A DNA stretch of 64,000 nt from CBDAQV01 sp965199335 (GTDB lineage Bacteria > Pseudomonadota > Alphaproteobacteria > CALMVH01), in NCBI GenBank assembly GCA_965199335.1, contig CBDAQZ010000002.1, positions 62,001-126,000 on the forward strand, in the 5' to 3' direction. The position numbers and the translations under genes were made by a program. This document shows positions 16,934 through 27,365 of the stretch, one piece after another. Every line of letters begins with the position of its first letter. The stretch's first letter is position 1. The notes under the pieces are model-generated. The model did not search any database. It worked only from the letters and a program-made list of their open reading frames with translations, and was not told the DNA's origin.

Positions 16934-18252
16934 CCATGCTGCGTAAAATCTGCCTGTTGGCTGTATTCGTTTTGCTAGCGGCGCCTGCCCATGCCGACGT
17001 CCATCTGGATGTCAGCGGCGGCAGCTTCCAGCCGCTGCCGATAGCGATCACCGATTTCTACGGCGCGCAGGGCAGCGAGGCGCAGCCGGGCAGGGACATC
17101 GCAGGGGTCATCAACTCCGACCTGAAAAGCTCGGGCCTGTTCGCTCCGATCGATCCGGCCGCCTTCGTGCAAACGCCGCAAGCGCTGGTGCAGGAGCCAC
17201 GCTTTGCCGACTGGAAGGTGATCAACGCCCAGACGCTGGTCACGGGGACAGTAACCACCGAGGCCGACGGCCGTCTGCGCGTCGAGTTCCGGCTGTGGGA
17301 TGTCCTCGGCGGCACGCAGATGACGGGCATGGCCTACACCACGCAGACCGCCAACTGGCGCCGTATCGCCCACATCATTGCAGATACGATCTACCAGCGC
17401 GTGACGGGCGAGACGGGGTATTTCGATACCCGCATCGTCTTCGTCGCCGAAAGTGGCCCTTACCAGAAGCGCGTTAAGCGGCTGGCGATCATGGATCAGG
17501 ACGGGTTCAACCTGCGCTACCTGACCGATGGCAGCGCGCTGGTGCTGACACCCCGATTCTCGCCGACGTCGCCGGAAATCACCTACATGGCCTATAACAG
17601 CAACCGGCCGCGCGTGTATCTGCAGAACATCGATACCGGCAGGCGCGAGTTGCTGATCGACTTGCCGGGCATGAGCTTCGCGCCGCGGTTCTCGCCCGAT
17701 GGCAACAAGGTGATTCTCAGCCTGGCTCAGAACGGCACGACCAATCTGTACGTGATGGATCTGCGTACCCGCCAGACGCACCAGCTGACCAACGATCAGT
17801 CGATCAGCACCGCGCCGTCATACTCGCCCGATAGCACCAAGATTACATTCGAGTCGGATCGCGGCGGCGCGCAGCAGATCTACACGATGAATGCCGATGG
17901 GTCGGAAGTGAAGCGAATCTCGTTCGGGGCCGGGCATTATGCCAACCCGGTCTGGTCGCCGCGCGGTGATCTGATCGCCTTCACCAAGATCCAGGGGAAC
18001 ACTTTCTATATCGGCGTCATCAAGCCCGACGGCAGCGGCGAACGCGAGATCGTCAGCGGCTACGATGTCGAAGGCCCGACCTGGGCTCCGAATGGCCGCG
18101 TACTGGCGTATTTCAAGGAAGATCCCAGCGGCGCCGGCGGCAAGGACCGCACGGCTCGCCTTTATTCTGTCGATATTACCGGCAATAACGAGCACGAGAT
18201 AGCCACGAGCGGCGATGCGTCCGACCCGGCATGGTCGCCGCTGATACCGTAA
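16930..18252 (+). CDS. tolB: Tol-Pal system beta-propeller protein TolB
   Basis: This periplasmic protein has a signal peptide (KICLLAVFVLLAAPAHA) starting from ATG 16930. An N-terminal domain (AITDFYGAQGSEAQPGRDIAGVI) precedes a six-bladed propeller made of repeats such as FAPRFSPDGNKVILSL, TAPSYSPDSTKITFES and ANPVWSPRGDLIAFTK. It binds Pal through the propeller and TolA through its N-terminal tail. The 440-residue length is typical. The frame is intact to the stop, in contrast to the next genes. Confidence 0.97.
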   Translation: MTMLRKICLLAVFVLLAAPAHADVHLDVSGGSFQPLPIAITDFYGAQGSEAQPGRDIAGVINSDLKSSGLFAPIDPAAFVQTPQALVQEPRFADWKVINAQTLVTGTVTTEADGRLRVEFRLWDVLGGTQMTGMAYTTQTANWRRIAHIIADTIYQRVTGETGYFDTRIVFVAESGPYQKRVKRLAIMDQDGFNLRYLTDGSALVLTPRFSPTSPEITYMAYNSNRPRVYLQNIDTGRRELLIDLPGMSFAPRFSPDGNKVILSLAQNGTTNLYVMDLRTRQTHQLTNDQSISTAPSYSPDSTKITFESDRGGAQQIYTMNADGSEVKRISFGAGHYANPVWSPRGDLIAFTKIQGNTFYIGVIKPDGSGEREIVSGYDVEGPTWAPNGRVLAYFKEDPSGAGGKDRTARLYSVDITGNNEHEIATSGDASDPAWSPLIP

Positions 18253-18276
18253 CGACTTGACTTTAACTGTGAAAAC

Positions 18277-18298
18277 CTGCCCTTTTCCGGCAGTTTTT
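18277..18298 (+). terminator. Short terminator-like hairpin between tolB and pal
   Basis: CTGCC (18277-18281) pairs with GGCAG (18289-18293) and is followed by five T residues. The stem is short, so this would be a partial terminator or attenuator rather than a full stop, allowing pal a separate expression level. Confidence 0.4.
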
Positions 18299-18324
18299 CG
18301 AAGACATGAACCTGGAGGATTGTA

Positions 18325-18820
18325 ATGCGTATGAAACTGATTGGTGCACTGGCGATGGTCGCCCTGATCGCGGCCTGCTCCGATAAGGACAGCGGCATGG
18401 CCGGCAACACCGGTGATGAATTCAACGGTGCCCGGACCGCGGGCACGCCGACCGGCGCCACGCCCGGCACCGAGCAGGACCTGGTGCAGAACGTCGGCGA
18501 CCGCGTGATGTTCGAAACCAACCACTCCGACCTGACCGCCGATGCCCGTGCGACATTGGATCGCCAGGCGACGTGGCTCAAGAAATACGCCAACCTGACC
18601 GTGACCGTCGAAGGTCACTGCGACGAGCGTGGTACGCGTGAGTTCAACCTGGCCCTGGGCGAGCGCCGCGCCGATGCGGTCAAGAAGTACCTGATCGCTT
18701 CCGGCATCCCGGTTTCCAGCCGTTCAGACGATCAGCTATGGCAAGGAACGTCCTGCAGTTACCGGCAACGACGAGTCGGCATGGTCGCAGAACCGCCGCG
18801 GCGTGACGGTGGTGAACTAA
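18325..18820 (+). pseudogene. pal: Peptidoglycan-associated lipoprotein Pal, frameshifted as sequenced
   Basis: Pal is the outer-membrane lipoprotein that binds peptidoglycan and TolB. The lipobox is LIAAC (Cys18) and the gene has a strong ribosome-binding site (GGAGG). The OmpA-like domain is clear: VMFETNHSDLTADARATLDRQA and VEGHCDERGTREFNLALGERRADAVKKYLIASGIPV. At about 18725 the frame breaks. In the new frame the normal Pal ending follows (QTISYGKERPAVTGNDES, then NRRGVTVVN) with a TAA at 18818-18820. One extra base in the TTTCCAGCCGTTCAG region explains it. I expect the real gene to be intact; see the finding on the frameshift cluster. Confidence 0.88.
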
Positions 18821-18827
18821 GCCTGTG

Positions 18828-19809
18828 ATGCCGGTTCGTAAGTTGAGACAGGGACGGCGGCCCTACCTGGCCGCCGCTCTTCTGCTTGCCATGGCAGGCA
18901 TCGTACCGGCCGGGGTTCGCGCCCAGTCCGACGATACGCTGCTGCTGATGAACCGCCTCAATGACCTCGAAGCCCAGGTGCAGCAGTTGAACCGCCGCGC
19001 CGGTACGGGCGGCGGGTCGGCATCGGGAGCCTATAACGGCATGACGCCGGGCGCCGCCACGGGCGGCGGGGCGGCTGGCACGGCCGATCTCGACGTGCGC
19101 CTCAGCCAGTTGCAGGAGCAGGTGCGCAATCTGACCGGCGAGATCGAGACGCAGGGCAACCAGATCGCCCAGCTGCGGACCGAGAGCCAGCGCCTCAACG
19201 AAGACATGCAGATGCGCCTCAACAATCTGGAGGCCAAGACCGGTGGCGGTCCGCCTGCCGGTACGACCGGCGCAGCGCCGGCGACCGGCGTCGGCAGCAG
19301 CATGTACGGCGCGGAGCCGACCCCGCTCGGTCCGCAGCAGGCGACGGCAAGCCAGTCCGGTACACTTGGGACAACGCTGGTTCCAGGTCCCGATGGTGCG
19401 GTGCCGTCAGGGGCTGCCGGCGCAACCCCCGAGAAAGAGTACGAAGCCGCCTACAACCAGCTGGGCCAGGGCGATTACGCCGGCGCCGGAAACCGGCTTC
19501 AACGAATTCCTGCAGCGCCACCCCAAGCATCCTTTGGCGGCCAACGCGCAATACTGGCTGGGCGAGACGTATTTCCAGCGCGGTATGATGGACAAGGCGG
19601 CGGTCACTTTCGCGCAAAGCTACAAGCAGTATCCGAATGGCGCCAAGGCGCCGGACAGCCTGTTGCGCCTGGGCATGTCGCTGGGCCAGCAGGGCAAGAC
19701 CAAGCAGGCCTGTGTCGCATTCGGCGAACTGGCCAAGCAGTTCCCCGCCACCTCGCAGAAGATCAAGACGTCGCTGGCCCAGGAAAAGGCGCGCTACGCC
19801 TGCGAGTGA
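18828..19809 (+). pseudogene. cpoB: Cell division coordinator CpoB (YbgF), frameshifted as sequenced
   Basis: CpoB is the periplasmic TPR protein at the end of tol-pal operons; in E. coli it coordinates peptidoglycan synthesis with outer-membrane constriction. The signal peptide ends near VPAGVRAQ. The coiled coil follows (RLNDLEAQVQQLNRRA, RLSQLQEQVRNLTGEIETQ), then a Gly/Ala/Pro-rich linker. The TPR domain starts at EYEAAYNQLGQGDYAGA. There one extra G at about 19488 shifts the frame, and the rest (GFNEFLQRHPKHPLAANAQY, then YWLGETYFQRGMMDKAAVTF, ending EKARYACE) is read in another frame to 19809. The ATG at 18828 overlaps a GTG at 18825. Confidence 0.87.
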
Positions 19810-19850
19810 TCGCTTTGCAGTGACTTGCTCGCGACCGTATCGATCCCGCC

Positions 19851-21106
19851 GTGTTCAGCATCCGAATGATGGCGCGGATCGGTCAATTCGAAACCAATCC
19901 CTATCCCCCATTGCTAGTAGGCGTTTCGGGCGGGCCGACAGTCATGGCCCTGTTGCATCTGGCAGCCGAATGGGCGCATCTCGCACATGAAGCGCGTGGC
20001 GCGAACGGTTATCGCAATGACCGTCGATCACGGGCTTCGCCCGGAAAGCGCCGGCGAGGCCGCCAGGGTGGCGCAGTGGTGCGTCGCTCCTAGGCGTGGA
20101 GCATGTCGCTGCTGAAATGGTCGGAACCGGATGCCGCTGCAGCGGCCCTGCAGCAACGCGCGCCGGCGCCCGTTACGACTTGCTTGCTGGCAAAAGCCGC
20201 AAGCGACCGTGGCATCCTGCATCTCATGCTGGCCCATCATGCCGACGACCAGGCGGAAACGGTGCTGTTGCGTCTGGCGAAGGGCAGCGGGCCCGATGGC
20301 CTCTCGGGCATGAGTGCGATCCGCCATGATGCGCCAGCTCGGCTGCTCCGCCCTTTGCTCGGAGTTTCCCCGGGCGGCTGCAGGCTACCTGCCGGGCCAC
20401 GGAACAGGATTGGATCGAGGATCCATCGAACATGTCTCGACCGTTTTGCCCGGCCCCGCCTGCGCGCGTCATGCCGACGTGCTGGCGGAGGGCCTGAGGA
20501 CGGATACATCTGGCAATGTTGCCGGCTGTTGTCGGCCCAGGCCCGCGCTGCGATCAGGCTTGAACGGGGAACGGCCCTGATCCTGGCCCGCCATGCGCGC
20601 ATCCTGCCCCAGGGCTTTGCCGAGCTGGCATTGGCCGGTTGGCAGGCTGTCGACATCGAACTTCGACGCCGGGTGCTTGCATCAACTGCTTCCGACAATC
20701 GGCGGCGGCGATTACCGTCCGATGGGTGATCGATCTCGACGAAATCGCCCGGCTTATGCCCGATAAGACAACGCTTGGCGGTTGCCTGATCGAAACTCAG
20801 GAAAGGTCATGTACGTCATGCGGGAGGCATCGTAGATCTTCCGGGCCAAAAGCCTTGAAACCCGGACAGTGGACACGGTGGGACAGATTTCAGGTTTTCA
20901 GCGCCGAACCGGTCACGATCGGCGGCAGGCGGCCGATGCCATTCCCAAGGAATTTCGCCGGGGCTTTCCCTTACCGGTTGCAGTGCCACACAGCCGGCCT
21001 TTTTCGATGACGGACCGGATTGCTGGCTGTGCCGACCCTGGAATTTTACGCCGATCCGGGACGTCAATCGGACGCAGTTCAGAACTCGGTTTTCTCGCCC
21101 CCATAA
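19851..21106 (+). pseudogene. tilS: tRNA(Ile)-lysidine synthetase TilS, multiply frameshifted as sequenced
   Basis: TilS modifies C34 of tRNA-Ile(CAU) to lysidine and is essential in most bacteria. Pieces are found across all three frames: the PP-loop as SGGPTVMALLHLAAEWA (normally SGGxDS), TVDHGLRPESAGEAARVAQWC, then LLGVEHVAAEM, LKWSEPDAAAAALQQRA, GILHLMLAHHADDQAETVLL, and the C-terminal domain as KALKPGQWTRWDRFQVFSAE and AIPKEFRRGFPLPVAVPH, ending VFSPP at a TAA in 21104-21106. Even the PP-loop looks like a deletion followed by an insertion (GGGCCGACAGTCATG). Total span is about 418 codons, the normal size. The cpoB-tilS-ftsH order is the usual one. Confidence 0.8.
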
Positions 21107-21215
21107 CGGCCGGTGAAGCTGATTTTGCTATTGTTTAGCACAAAGCGCGACACTATTTTAACCGTACAGACGTTTAATGCATGTGATCAGGTTCGTGTCT
21201 GGAAAGGTTTTTCCC

Positions 21216-23137
<1,922 letters not shown>

Positions 23138-23217
23138 GCGGGACTGTTGCCAAACTAACTCTTGCAGCGATTGCCGTTGATGGGTATGCGTTTTGCACCA
23201 CCTCAAAGAGGCCGCTT

Positions 23218-23805
23218 ATGCCCGCGCTGCGTTTTCGTTTTGCTGTTCTAGCCTTTGCCGCCTTTGGTTTTACCGGTGCGGCTCACGCCGAGGTTCTTGA
23301 TTACGCAAAGGCGACGCAGACGCCATGGTACATGCCGAGCGAAGGCAGAATAGGCTTCGGTGCCACCGACCCGACGATCGGAACCGAGCTTAGCGCCGAC
23401 GTGACCGCGCAGTTGCTGTTGCAGCCGATCGGTAACGATACATGGTGGAACGAACTGCGGTTCCGCCCGGAAATGGGCATCAACGGAAACCTGGAAGGCC
23501 GCACCAGCTTTGTCGATCTGGGCATGACCTTCGACTTGATCAACTATTGCAATTTCTTCTTCGACTTCACCCTCGGCGGCGCTTTCCACGACGGCTATCT
23601 TCATACCAATGACGACGATACCAGCCACAAGCGCTTCGGATCGCGGTTCGAATTCCGAGAAAACCTCGAAGCTGGCTACGAATTCACGCCCCGATATTCC
23701 GCTTCTTTATTCGTCGATCACCTGTCCAACGGCGGCATGCTGTCGAAGTACAATCAGGGGATTGAGACCGCAGGCGTTCACTTCAACGTAAAGTTTGACC
23801 AATGA
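23218..23805 (+). CDS. PagL-like lipid A 3-O-deacylase, copy 1
   Basis: This 195-residue outer-membrane protein has a signal peptide (FGFTGAAHA, then EVLDY). The C-terminal part has the PagL active-site pattern: His168 and Ser170 in VDHLSNGG and Glu183 in NQGIETAGVHF. These correspond to the His-Ser-Glu triad of Pseudomonas PagL, which removes the 3-O-linked acyl chain of lipid A. Alternating hydrophobic strands (FRFRPEM-type, LGMTFDLINY, FFFDFTLGG) fit an eight-stranded barrel. The C-terminus VHFNVKFDQ ends in a short barrel strand. It follows ftsH by 80 bases and overlaps copy 2 by four bases. Confidence 0.8.
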   Translation: MPALRFRFAVLAFAAFGFTGAAHAEVLDYAKATQTPWYMPSEGRIGFGATDPTIGTELSADVTAQLLLQPIGNDTWWNELRFRPEMGINGNLEGRTSFVDLGMTFDLINYCNFFFDFTLGGAFHDGYLHTNDDDTSHKRFGSRFEFRENLEAGYEFTPRYSASLFVDHLSNGGMLSKYNQGIETAGVHFNVKFDQ

Positions 23806-24449
23806 TGAAACTTTCCAGGCTTCTGCTGGCCGTTGCCGGGCTTACAGCTTTATGCGGGACGGCTCGTGCCGAGGAGTTCGACTACAAGAAGGCGACATAT
23901 ACCCCGTGGTACATGCCTTCGGAGGTCAGTCTCGGCGCGGGTGCTACAGACCCGACGCAGGAAAAGGAACTTTCGCCTAACGTAACACTCGAGTTTTCCC
24001 TACAGCCGGTCGGTAACGATAGCTGGTGGGAGGAACTGCGCTTTCGTCCGACATTCGGCGTCAATGCCAATCTGGGCGGGAAGACCAGCTATGGTTACGG
24101 CGGCATGACGTTCGATCTGCTGAACTTCGACCATTTTTTCCTGGATGGCTTTTTCGGTCTTTCCGGCAATACCGGCATGACCGATCCGAAGGGTGTCGAG
24201 CGGTTTACTCACAAGGCGCTTGGTTCGAATGTCCTGTTCCGTGAATCCGCGACATTCGGATACCAGTTCGCGCCGCAATTCGCGGTATCGGCCTATCTAG
24301 ACCATCAGTCCGACGCCGAGTTATGGTCGAAGGTCAATAACGGTATCGAAACAGCCGGCATCCGGTTCTCGTACCTGTTCAGCAGCGATGCGCCTTCACA
24401 GCATGCGACATGCTGCCTGAACAGCCCTTACCGGACGTATCAGCAGTAG
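23802..24449 (+). CDS. PagL-like lipid A 3-O-deacylase, copy 2
   Basis: This tandem paralogue of the preceding gene shares the N-terminal motif TPWYMPSE, then GATDPT, QPVGNDSWWEELRFRP and GGMTFDLLNF. The triad keeps the same spacing (His168, Ser170, Glu183; LDHQSDAELW and NNGIETAGIRF), but the Asn after Ser is Asp here. A signal peptide is present (TALCGTARA). A C-terminal tail after the last strand (SSDAPSQHATCCLNSPYR) is absent from copy 1 and carries two adjacent cysteines. The start is ATG 23802, overlapping the stop of copy 1; ATG 23805 is possible. The pair probably differs in substrate or regulation, which is inference. Confidence 0.78.
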   Translation: MMKLSRLLLAVAGLTALCGTARAEEFDYKKATYTPWYMPSEVSLGAGATDPTQEKELSPNVTLEFSLQPVGNDSWWEELRFRPTFGVNANLGGKTSYGYGGMTFDLLNFDHFFLDGFFGLSGNTGMTDPKGVERFTHKALGSNVLFRESATFGYQFAPQFAVSAYLDHQSDAELWSKVNNGIETAGIRFSYLFSSDAPSQHATCCLNSPYRTYQQ

Positions 24450-24524
24450 ACCAAGATCGGTATCGTGCAGCCTTTCTAGGCGGGTTTTCTTTGCGCTTGC
24501 CCTTCAATCCCGCTAGTCTCTGAC

Positions 24525-25889
24525 ATGCGCAAGATTTTCGGAACCGATGGAATTCGTGGCCGCGCCAATGCGGAGCCGATGACGGCCGAGACAGCGCTCA
24601 AGGTCGCGATGGCCTCGGTTGCGGAGCTCAAGGACGGCGATCATCGCCACCGCGTCGTCATCGGCAAGGATACAAGGCTTTCCGGCTACATGATCGAGCA
24701 GGCGCTGACCGCCGGCTTCCTGTCCCTCGGGGCCGATGTCTTCCTGGTCGGGCCGCTTCCGACGCCTGCTGTCGCCATGTTGACCCGCGCCATGCGTTGC
24801 GATCTTGGCGTCGTCGTTTCAGCGTCCCACAATCCGTTCGAGGATAACGGCATCAAACTGTTCGGCCGCGATGGCTACAAGCTGTCCGACGAGATCGAGG
24901 CCGCGATCGAGGCGCGGATGGCGCGGCCTTTCCATGACGATCTTGCACCGGCTCACAAGCTGGGCCGCGCCTCGCGCATGGATGATGCAGCAGGCCGTTA
25001 TGTCGAATACGTCAAGAACACCTTTCCTCGCGGCATGACGCTGGAAGGCCTGAAGATAGTCGTCGATTGCGCCAATGGCGCCGCCTACAAGGTTGCCCCG
25101 CAGGTCCTGTGGGAACTGGGCGCTGAGGTGGTCCGGATCGGCGTCGAGCCGAACGGCATCAACATCAACGACAAATGCGGCGCCACCCATCCCGAGACCG
25201 TACAGGAAGCTGTCGTTATGCACGGCGCGCATCTGGGTATCTCGCTCGATGGTGACGCGGACCGCCTCATCGTCGCGGATGAGCATGGCGCACGTATCGA
25301 CGGCGACCAGATCATGGGACTCATCGCAAAGGAATGGGCGATCAGCGGCATGCTGGAAGGCAACGGCATCGTTTCCACGGTGATGTCCAATCTCGGTCTT
25401 GAGCAGTATCTCGCAAGAGAGGGGCTTGGCCTTGTTCGTACGGCTGTCGGCGATCGCTACGTGGTCGAGACGATGCGGCGCGATGGCTACAATATGGGCG
25501 GTGAACAATCGGGACATATCGTGCTTGGGCATCACAGCACAACGGGTGACGGCCTGATCGCGGCGTTGCAGGTTCTCGCAGCCATACGGCGGGTGGGCAA
25601 GCCGGCAAGTGAGGTGTGCCGTGTATTCACGCCGGTGCCGCAGAAGCTCAAGAACGTACGGTACGGTAGTGGCGATCCACTGTCCGATGCCGCTGTCAGG
25701 ACAGCGATCGAAACCGCCGAAGAAAATCTTGGCAAGCGGGGCAGGGTACTGGTGCGCAAATCGGGCACGGAGCGCCTGATCCGCATCATGGCCGAGGGCG
25801 ACGACATTGCTGAAATCGATCAGATCATATCAACCATCGCGGCCGCTATCGATCATGCAGCGCCGTTACATGCGGAGGCGGCGGAATAA
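24525..25889 (+). CDS. glmM: Phosphoglucosamine mutase
   Basis: GlmM interconverts glucosamine-6-phosphate and glucosamine-1-phosphate, feeding UDP-GlcNAc for peptidoglycan and lipid A. The active-site serine is Ser101 in VVSASHNPFEDNGIK. The metal loop is ISLDGDADRLIVAD, the sugar-binding loop MGGEQSGH and the phosphate-binding loop VRKSGTERLIRIM. The 454-residue length is typical. The gene is intact, showing that the frameshift problem upstream ends before this point. The ftsH-to-glmM neighbourhood is standard, but here the PagL pair sits between them. Confidence 0.98.
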   Translation: MRKIFGTDGIRGRANAEPMTAETALKVAMASVAELKDGDHRHRVVIGKDTRLSGYMIEQALTAGFLSLGADVFLVGPLPTPAVAMLTRAMRCDLGVVVSASHNPFEDNGIKLFGRDGYKLSDEIEAAIEARMARPFHDDLAPAHKLGRASRMDDAAGRYVEYVKNTFPRGMTLEGLKIVVDCANGAAYKVAPQVLWELGAEVVRIGVEPNGININDKCGATHPETVQEAVVMHGAHLGISLDGDADRLIVADEHGARIDGDQIMGLIAKEWAISGMLEGNGIVSTVMSNLGLEQYLAREGLGLVRTAVGDRYVVETMRRDGYNMGGEQSGHIVLGHHSTTGDGLIAALQVLAAIRRVGKPASEVCRVFTPVPQKLKNVRYGSGDPLSDAAVRTAIETAEENLGKRGRVLVRKSGTERLIRIMAEGDDIAEIDQIISTIAAAIDHAAPLHAEAAE

Positions 25890-25890
25890 A

Positions 25891-26526
25891 ATGCAAGATT
25901 TCCTTATGGTTCTGAACGATGTGCCGCCGGGATTTGCGATCCTCCTGACCGGTCTCTCGTTCCTCGTGGCAATGATTATCCTGGTCGTTTCGCTCCATCA
26001 TCATCGCGGCGATGCCGCCAGCGCCGAGTTGCAACGCTCCACTCAGGAAATCGCCGCCCTCAAGACGGCGGTCAACGCCGAATTGATCGCCTATATACGT
26101 GCCACCATCCTGGCGACATCGAACTCGAATTTGGTGACCGAGGCGCATGGCGAGCCGCAGGGCCAGACCTATTTCGGCGACCCGATCATATTCCGCAGCA
26201 TCGCATCGAAGATCGGCCTTCTGGCCGATGTCACGCTGGTGGGAGCCCTGGTTATTTTCTACGAAAACATGATCCAGCTGAATGGTGAGTTCCAGAGGAT
26301 CATGCTGACCGAAGAGCCGTTGCCGGTCGATTACGACACCGTCAGCTACCGCCTGCGCCTGATGTGCTACAACCTGGCACTGGCGCTGGAAATCCTGAAC
26401 GGCAACGACATGCCTAAAATACCGTCCGATATCAAGTCTACCGAACTATGGGATCGCAAGGGCGCTTCCGTCTGGACCGGCTCTCCTCGTCCGGCGACAT
26501 TGAACGAGCTGCTACGGGCGTTGTAG
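25891..26526 (+). CDS. Uncharacterised protein with one N-terminal membrane helix
   Basis: This is a 211-residue protein of unknown function starting at ATG 25891, one base after the glmM stop. Residues 17-42 (FAILLTGLSFLVAMIILVVS) form one membrane helix, followed by HHHRGD and a charged helix (AELQRSTQEIAALKTAV). The remaining soluble part is probably cytoplasmic and helical (IFRSIASKIGLLADVTLVGA, YRLRLMCYNLALALEILNG). Close spacing to glmM suggests cotranscription. The following nucleotidyltransferase ORF may start inside its 3' end. I know no family for it. Confidence 0.7.
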   Translation: MQDFLMVLNDVPPGFAILLTGLSFLVAMIILVVSLHHHRGDAASAELQRSTQEIAALKTAVNAELIAYIRATILATSNSNLVTEAHGEPQGQTYFGDPIIFRSIASKIGLLADVTLVGALVIFYENMIQLNGEFQRIMLTEEPLPVDYDTVSYRLRLMCYNLALALEILNGNDMPKIPSDIKSTELWDRKGASVWTGSPRPATLNELLRAL

Positions 26527-26552
26527 CTGCTCTCCAAAGCGCGTTACCGGCA

Positions 26553-27365
26553 GTGACGAACAAATCTGGATTCGCCGGTGAAGGCCTCGATAGTGAAGGT
26601 TACATTATCACAATAGTCGGCGCCGATAAGATACCTGCTTATGCGCAAGGCATGATAGCGCAGATTTGCGATGAGGTGCAGCAGGCGTTTCCCCGAAACG
26701 TTCATAGCCTTTATCTCTACGGCAGCATGGCAACAGGTCTTGCAAAACCTCCAGGTTCCGATGTCGATCTGATAATCGTGATAGAGGGCGACGAGACAGA
26801 AGAACTGCGTTGGAAACTATCGAATCTTGGCGATCAGCTTTCGGATAGGTACCGTTCACTTGTCAGGGAAGTTGGAATGAGCCTTTTCCCTCGTTCCGAG
26901 GCGATCCGGCCGGAATCGCTTTATAGCGGTGGTTGCTTCCTGAAACACCTGAGCGCGTGCATCCGGGGCGAAGATATTACTGCCGCTATGCCCAGGCTGA
27001 AGCCCTGTATCGAAATCAGCAGAGGCTTCAACGGCGACTATGCCGCAGAAGTGGCAAAGTCGATTTCCCATCTGAGCGGTACAGGCGATCCCGAGACCAT
27101 ACTCAAATGGTGCCGCCGCCTTTCTCGCAAGACGATTCGCACCGGCTTCAGCCTCGTCATGCCGCGCGCGCAATGCTGGATAACGGATCTGGCGCGCAGC
27201 TGCGAAGTGTTCGAGGCCTGGTATCCCGAACATCGGGAAACCATGCGGCGGTGTCTGGTCTGGAGCTGCGATCCGATCGCCGACGCAAGGGAGGTTATCG
27301 ATGCATTCAATGCATTCAGCCCCTGGCTGGAAGGCGAATTTCAAAGCCGGATAGGAATGGATTAG
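26553..27365 (+). CDS. Nucleotidyltransferase-domain protein of unknown substrate
   Basis: The product is about 270 residues. The polymerase-beta-type nucleotidyltransferase signature is clear: LYLYGSMATGLAKPPGSDVDLIIVIEG, with the GS motif and the DxD pair in SDVDLI. The C-terminal half is helical (RLSRKTIRTGFSLVMPRAQC, WEVF-type CEVFEAWYPEHRE), as in aminoglycoside-nucleotidyltransferase-like and other stand-alone enzymes. The start is uncertain: ATG 26448 would overlap the previous gene by 79 bases, while GTG 26553 lies just after it and is what I use. The stop overlaps the convergent leuB by four bases. Base composition is slightly lower in GC than its neighbours. Confidence 0.72.
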   Translation: MTNKSGFAGEGLDSEGYIITIVGADKIPAYAQGMIAQICDEVQQAFPRNVHSLYLYGSMATGLAKPPGSDVDLIIVIEGDETEELRWKLSNLGDQLSDRYRSLVREVGMSLFPRSEAIRPESLYSGGCFLKHLSACIRGEDITAAMPRLKPCIEISRGFNGDYAAEVAKSISHLSGTGDPETILKWCRRLSRKTIRTGFSLVMPRAQCWITDLARSCEVFEAWYPEHRETMRRCLVWSCDPIADAREVIDAFNAFSPWLEGEFQSRIGMD

